From positions 1-64,000 of the forward strand of contig NZ_BJNZ01000007.1 in NCBI RefSeq assembly GCF_006539945.1: 64,000 nucleotides of DNA. Reading direction: 5' to 3'. The stretch is from Cellulosimicrobium cellulans. Its GTDB lineage: Bacteria; Actinomycetota; Actinomycetes; Actinomycetales; Cellulomonadaceae. This document shows, in pieces, positions 61,017-64,000 of this stretch (position 1 is the first letter of the stretch; every line of letters begins with the position of its first letter). The position numbers and the translations under genes are program-made. The notes beneath the pieces are model-generated. The model saw nothing but the letters and a program-made list of their open reading frames with translations. It did no database searches and was not told the origin of the DNA.

Positions 61017-61071
61017 CGAACACGACATGAGGGCCGTTATCGAGCGGATAACGACCCTCATGTCGTGCTCG
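61017..61071. repeat. Dispersed palindrome, family 1, copy 2
   Basis: Arms 61017-61041 and 61047-61071 pair at 23 of 25 positions with a 5-base loop. It lies exactly between the convergent tadA and sirtuin genes, where it could terminate both. Relative of 3-57. Confidence 0.8.
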
Positions 61072-61096
61072 ACGCGGGCTCTTGTCGTTCTCGGCG

Positions 61097-62101
61097 TCAG
61101 TGCGGGAGCGAGTCCGCGAGCGTCGTGAGGGTCTCGGTGGTGCCGGCGTCGACCTTGAGCGTCGCGAGCGGGTCGCCGCGCGTCCAGCCGCGGTTGACGA
61201 TGACGACCGGCTTGCCGGCCTTCGCCGCGTGCCGCACGAACCGCAGCCCGCTCATCACCGTCAGCGACGAACCCGCCACGAGGAGAGCGTCGCCCTCGTC
61301 GACCATCGCGTACGCCCGGTCGACCCGCTCGCGCGGCACGTTCTCGCCGAAGTACACGATCTCCGGCTTGAGCACCCCGCCGCAGAACTCGCACGGCGCC
61401 GGTCGGAAGTGCGACGTCTGCTCGATCACCGCGTCCGCGTCCGGGGCGATCTCGACGTCCGCGACGTCGCCGATGCTCTCGATGAAACCCGGGTTCAACG
61501 CCGTGAGCCGGTCCGCGAGGTGCTCGCGCGAGATGACGCGCCCGCACTGGAGACAGATCACCCGGTCGTAGCGGCCGTGCAGGTCGATCACGTTCCGGCT
61601 GCCCGCGTCCTCGTGGAGCAGGTCCACGTTCTGCGTGATGAGCCCGACGAGAATGCCCGCGTCCTCGAGCCGCGCCAGCGCGCGGTGGCCCGCGTTCGGC
61701 TGCGTGCGGTGCACGTGCTGCCACCCGACGTGGTTGCGCGCCCAGTAGTGGCGCCGGAACGCCTCGTCCTGCACGAACTGCTGGTACGTCATCGGGTTGC
61801 GCGGCGGCGAGTCCGGGCCGCGGTAGTCCGGGATGCCCGAGTCCGTGGACAGGCCAGCACCCGTCAGCGCCGTGACCCGCAGCCCGCGCAGCAGCCGCAC
61901 GGCGTCCTCCGCCGTCCCCAGCGGCGGCTCCGGCTCCGTGCCCGACGGCGGCGGCTGGCTCGGACGCCACGCGAGCCGCGAGGTCAGGGTCGGGACGGTC
62001 GACGGCGGCAGGTCCGCGGAGGACGTGGCCACGTGCGCGGGGGAGGCGGTCGAGGGATCGGTCGAGCGCGGGGGAGTCGGGTTGGTGGGCACGCCTCCCA
62101 C
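61097..62101 (-). CDS. SIR2 family NAD-dependent protein deacylase
   Basis: A sirtuin of about 334 residues. NAD-binding motifs [27 protein letters not shown] and the catalytic His in DLHGRYDRV are present. The zinc site is CLQC...CEFC. Actinobacterial sirtuins deacylate enzymes such as acetyl-CoA synthetase. The N-terminal 60 residues are Pro/Ser/Thr-rich and poorly conserved. GTG starts at 62101 or 62092 are both possible, neither with a good ribosome site. It begins 14 bp from the 21-nt repeat array. Confidence 0.92.
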   Translation of the reverse strand: MGGVPTNPTPPRSTDPSTASPAHVATSSADLPPSTVPTLTSRLAWRPSQPPPSGTEPEPPLGTAEDAVRLLRGLRVTALTGAGLSTDSGIPDYRGPDSPPRNPMTYQQFVQDEAFRRHYWARNHVGWQHVHRTQPNAGHRALARLEDAGILVGLITQNVDLLHEDAGSRNVIDLHGRYDRVICLQCGRVISREHLADRLTALNPGFIESIGDVADVEIAPDADAVIEQTSHFRPAPCEFCGGVLKPEIVYFGENVPRERVDRAYAMVDEGDALLVAGSSLTVMSGLRFVRHAAKAGKPVVIVNRGWTRGDPLATLKVDAGTTETLTTLADSLPH

Positions 62102-62114
62102 GGTACGACGGCGC

Positions 62115-62345
62115 GAGGTAGAGCCGTGGTCGCGCGAGGTAGAGCCGTGGTCGCGCGAGGTAGAGCCGTGGTTGCGCGAGGTAGAGCCGTGGTTCTTGGG
62201 TTCGACGGCGTGTGGTGGGCCTGGGTGGTCGGGGTGGGTGGTGGTGCCGCGTCTACCATCCGCCGCTCATTCCTCGCGGCTCCCGCCAGGCCCGCCACGA
62301 CGCGGCACCACCACCCACCCCGCCCGGCGTCGTCTCGCCCTGGTC
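62115..62345 (+). repeat. Dispersed repeat element copy 2
   Basis: Four 21-nt units (62115, 62136, 62157, 62178) run into the same body as at 20.5 kb, including the perfect 23-bp inverted repeat (62230-62252 and 62300-62322) with a 47-base loop. Only about four base changes separate the copies over the shared 210 bp. It lies in a 379-bp gap between the 5' end of the sirtuin gene and the 3' end of the next gene. It abuts no stop codon and has no inverted units beyond it. Nothing else is seen in 62346-62480. Confidence 0.88.
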
Positions 62346-62480
62346 CGTCCTCACCATGGGCGACCACCCGCGCCGCGGACCCGACCACGCGGGCCTGAAG
62401 GACGACCACGGCGGGCGGCGTTCTGCCCGACGGCCTGCCGTGGCCACCGGGCAGGACGGTCGGGTCGGTACGGCGTCGGG

Positions 62481-64000
62481 TCAGGACTCGGTGGTGCCGT
62501 CCTGGGTGCCCGGGCGACCCCCGCTGGGGCGGGCGGCCATGCCGCCGCCGGTCCACTCGCCCGCGACGGCGGTCGCCGAGCCGGCGGGGGTGGTCACCGT
62601 GTAGGTGTCGCCGGTCGTCACGTCGGGCGAGGAGACGACGACGTTCGCGGTCTCCTTGGTGGCCGTGTGCTCCGTGAGGACGGTGCCGTCGGCGGTCGTG
62701 ACGGTGACGGTGTCGCCGGCGCTCGCGGACACGTCCGCCGCGAGCCAGCCCTGCGCCGAGTCGGTCGACGGCACGACGACCATGCCCGCGCTGCCCGCCG
62801 CGAGGAGCGACCCGCCGCTGATCGTGAACGTGCCGTTGACGTCCAGCGCGCCGTTGCCGTCGTTCGTCGGACCCTGGACCACGATCTCGCCGCCCGTGAC
62901 GGTGAGCGAGCCGTTCGAGTCGATCCCGTCGCCGCCGGCGTCGACGGTGAGGGTGCCGCCGGAGATCGTCAGGGTCGAGCCGTCGTCGGTGTCCATCCCG
63001 CCACCCATGCCGCCGCCCGCGTCACCGGGGCCGCCCGGGGGCATCTCCGTGCCGTCGGGGAGCTCGCCGCCCTGCGGGGGCTCCGGCATCTGGCCGTCGG
63101 CCGGCATCTCCGGCGGGGTGCCGCCGGCCGCGGCGCCGTCCGGAGGCTCGGGCATCGTGCCGTCCGCGGACGCGCCGGGCGCGGTCCCGTCGGGCACCGG
63201 GCCGGCCGCGGCGTCACCGCCCGTCGAGCCGTCGGCACTCGTCGCGCCGTCGGTCCCGTTCGCCGAGTCGTCGGTGGTCGAGCCGACGGTCGCGTTGAGG
63301 CCGTCGTCGCTCGCCGTGACGTCGAGGTCGCCGCCGGAGATCGTGATGGCTGCGCCCTCGATGCCCTCGACGGACGTCGTGACGGTGAGGTCGCCGCCCG
63401 AGACGGTGACGTCGCCGTCGGCGTGCACACCGTCGTCGCCGGACGACAGCTCGACCGTCCCGCCCGAGACGGACACGGCGCCGTTCGAGTGCAGCGCGTC
63501 GTCGGCGGCGTCGACCGTGACCGTCGCGTCGTCGCCGAGCACGACGCCCACGTCGCCCTTGAGGCCCTTCGCGGAGGCGTCCTCGGCGACGGTCGCGCCG
63601 ACACCGCCCGCGGCGGCCACGGACAGGCTCCCGCCGGAGACGACGACGTCGGTCACGGCCTGCACGCCGTCGTCGCCCGACGCGACGGTGATCGTCCCGC
63701 CGCGCACGTCGACGAACCCGAGGGTCTCGTCGCCGTCCTCGGTCGACGTGAGACCGTCCTTCGCGGCGGTGACGTCGAGCGTGCCGCCCGTGACGACGAG
63801 GTAGTCCTTGCCGCGGATCCCGTCGTCGCCCGCGTCGACGGTGAGGTCCCCTCCCGCGACGACGAGCCCGTCCTTGGAGACGATGCCGTCGTTCGCGTGC
63901 GACGTGACGCTGAGCGCGCCGTCGCCGCCGATCACGAGGTCGGCTGTCGAGAACAGCGCGCCGTCGGGCTCGCCGTCAGCGTCCTGGCCGGAGGACGTCT
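62481..64000 (-). CDS. Carbohydrate-binding beta-helix protein (Cthe_2159-like), 5' end outside window
   Basis: At least 506 codons; the frame is open to the window edge, so the start and any signal peptide are missing. The visible part is a Gly/Asp/Val/Ser-rich repeat protein with blocks such as GDLTVDAGDDGIRGKDYLVV, SGGTVELSSGDDGVHADGDV and GGTLTVDAGGDGIDSNGSL, the pattern of the Cthe_2159 polysaccharide-binding beta-helix family. A Pro/Met/Glu/Gly-rich insert (encoded near 63010-63290) interrupts the repeats. The C-terminus is a separate beta domain ending GTQDGTTES. It is probably extracellular, binding plant polysaccharide. Confidence 0.8.
   Translation of the reverse strand, partial: TSSGQDADGEPDGALFSTADLVIGGDGALSVTSHANDGIVSKDGLVVAGGDLTVDAGDDGIRGKDYLVVTGGTLDVTAAKDGLTSTEDGDETLGFVDVRGGTITVASGDDGVQAVTDVVVSGGSLSVAAAGGVGATVAEDASAKGLKGDVGVVLGDDATVTVDAADDALHSNGAVSVSGGTVELSSGDDGVHADGDVTVSGGDLTVTTSVEGIEGAAITISGGDLDVTASDDGLNATVGSTTDDSANGTDGATSADGSTGGDAAAGPVPDGTAPGASADGTMPEPPDGAAAGGTPPEMPADGQMPEPPQGGELPDGTEMPPGGPGDAGGGMGGGMDTDDGSTLTISGGTLTVDAGGDGIDSNGSLTVTGGEIVVQGPTNDGNGALDVNGTFTISGGSLLAAGSAGMVVVPSTDSAQGWLAADVSASAGDTVTVTTADGTVLTEHTATKETANVVVSSPDVTTGDTYTVTTPAGSATAVAGEWTGGGMAARPSGGRPGTQDGTTES

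Overview
The window is 64 kb of very GC-rich DNA with dense genes, many GTG starts and frequent 4-base ATGA/GTGA gene overlaps. It has a dnaK-grpE-dnaJ-hspR heat-shock cluster behind paired HAIR operators, F420-type luciferase-like monooxygenases, and polysaccharide-degradation genes: two AA10 lytic polysaccharide monooxygenases (LPMOs) with CBM5/12 domains, and GH3 and GH43 enzymes with an ABC importer. This points to an actinobacterial chromosome, probably Micrococcales of the Cellulosimicrobium/Isoptericola/Cellulomonas type. The genus is inferred. I see no phage, insertion sequence, rRNA, tRNA or CRISPR array.

Left part (1-13.8 kb): a reductase-like gene faces a six-gene minus-strand stressosome operon. 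Its order is RsbR-like, RsbS, RsbT, an ATPase+PP2C fusion, a hybrid histidine kinase and a receiver-GAF-PP2C phosphatase, and every junction is a 4-base overlap. It is followed by pgi, a dienelactone-hydrolase-like gene, a tandem GNAT pair, a small membrane protein, an S4 RNA-binding protein and a DUF559-type nuclease. Chitin/cellulose block (13.9-20.4 kb): two tandem LPMOs, an acyltransferase and a ROK regulator-ChbG deacetylase-MFS transporter operon. 20.4-28.6 kb: a MarR gene divergent from an LLM monooxygenase and an LLM-FAD oxidase fusion, a BenE transporter with a divergent XRE-cupin regulator, a PrsW-like protein and a hexapeptide protein. Sugar block (28.7-37.5 kb): a LacI regulator with an operator, an ABC importer, GH3 and GH43. 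37.5-46.7 kb: aspartase, TetR/epoxide hydrolase, APC permease, a membrane-anchored HEXXH metallopeptidase, a protein with four cold-shock domains and an editing-less AlaRS paralogue. 46.7-51.1 kb: the heat-shock operon. 51.3-57.6 kb: a DUF1540 protein, a degenerate GGDEF protein, and a 1638-residue ECF sigma factor fused to an anti-sigma zinc finger, membrane segments, repeated surface domains and a CBM5/12-like C-terminus. Right end: NAD(P)-binding protein, receiver-less winged-helix regulator, upp, tadA, sirtuin and the partial gene of a carbohydrate-binding repeat protein.

The two most unusual observations are the sigma/anti-sigma/surface-receptor fusion at 52658-57574 and a family of 21-nt tandem repeats (20.4, 20.7, 24.7 and 62.1 kb). 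Two of these repeat clusters lie between convergent genes and supply their stop codons. One cluster and the 62-kb copy also carry a roughly 150-bp body with a perfect 23-bp inverted repeat. Two further families of imperfect palindromes (3-57/61017-61071 and 13922-13975/15977-16040, with a relative near 12.8 kb) sit mostly at gene 3' ends.
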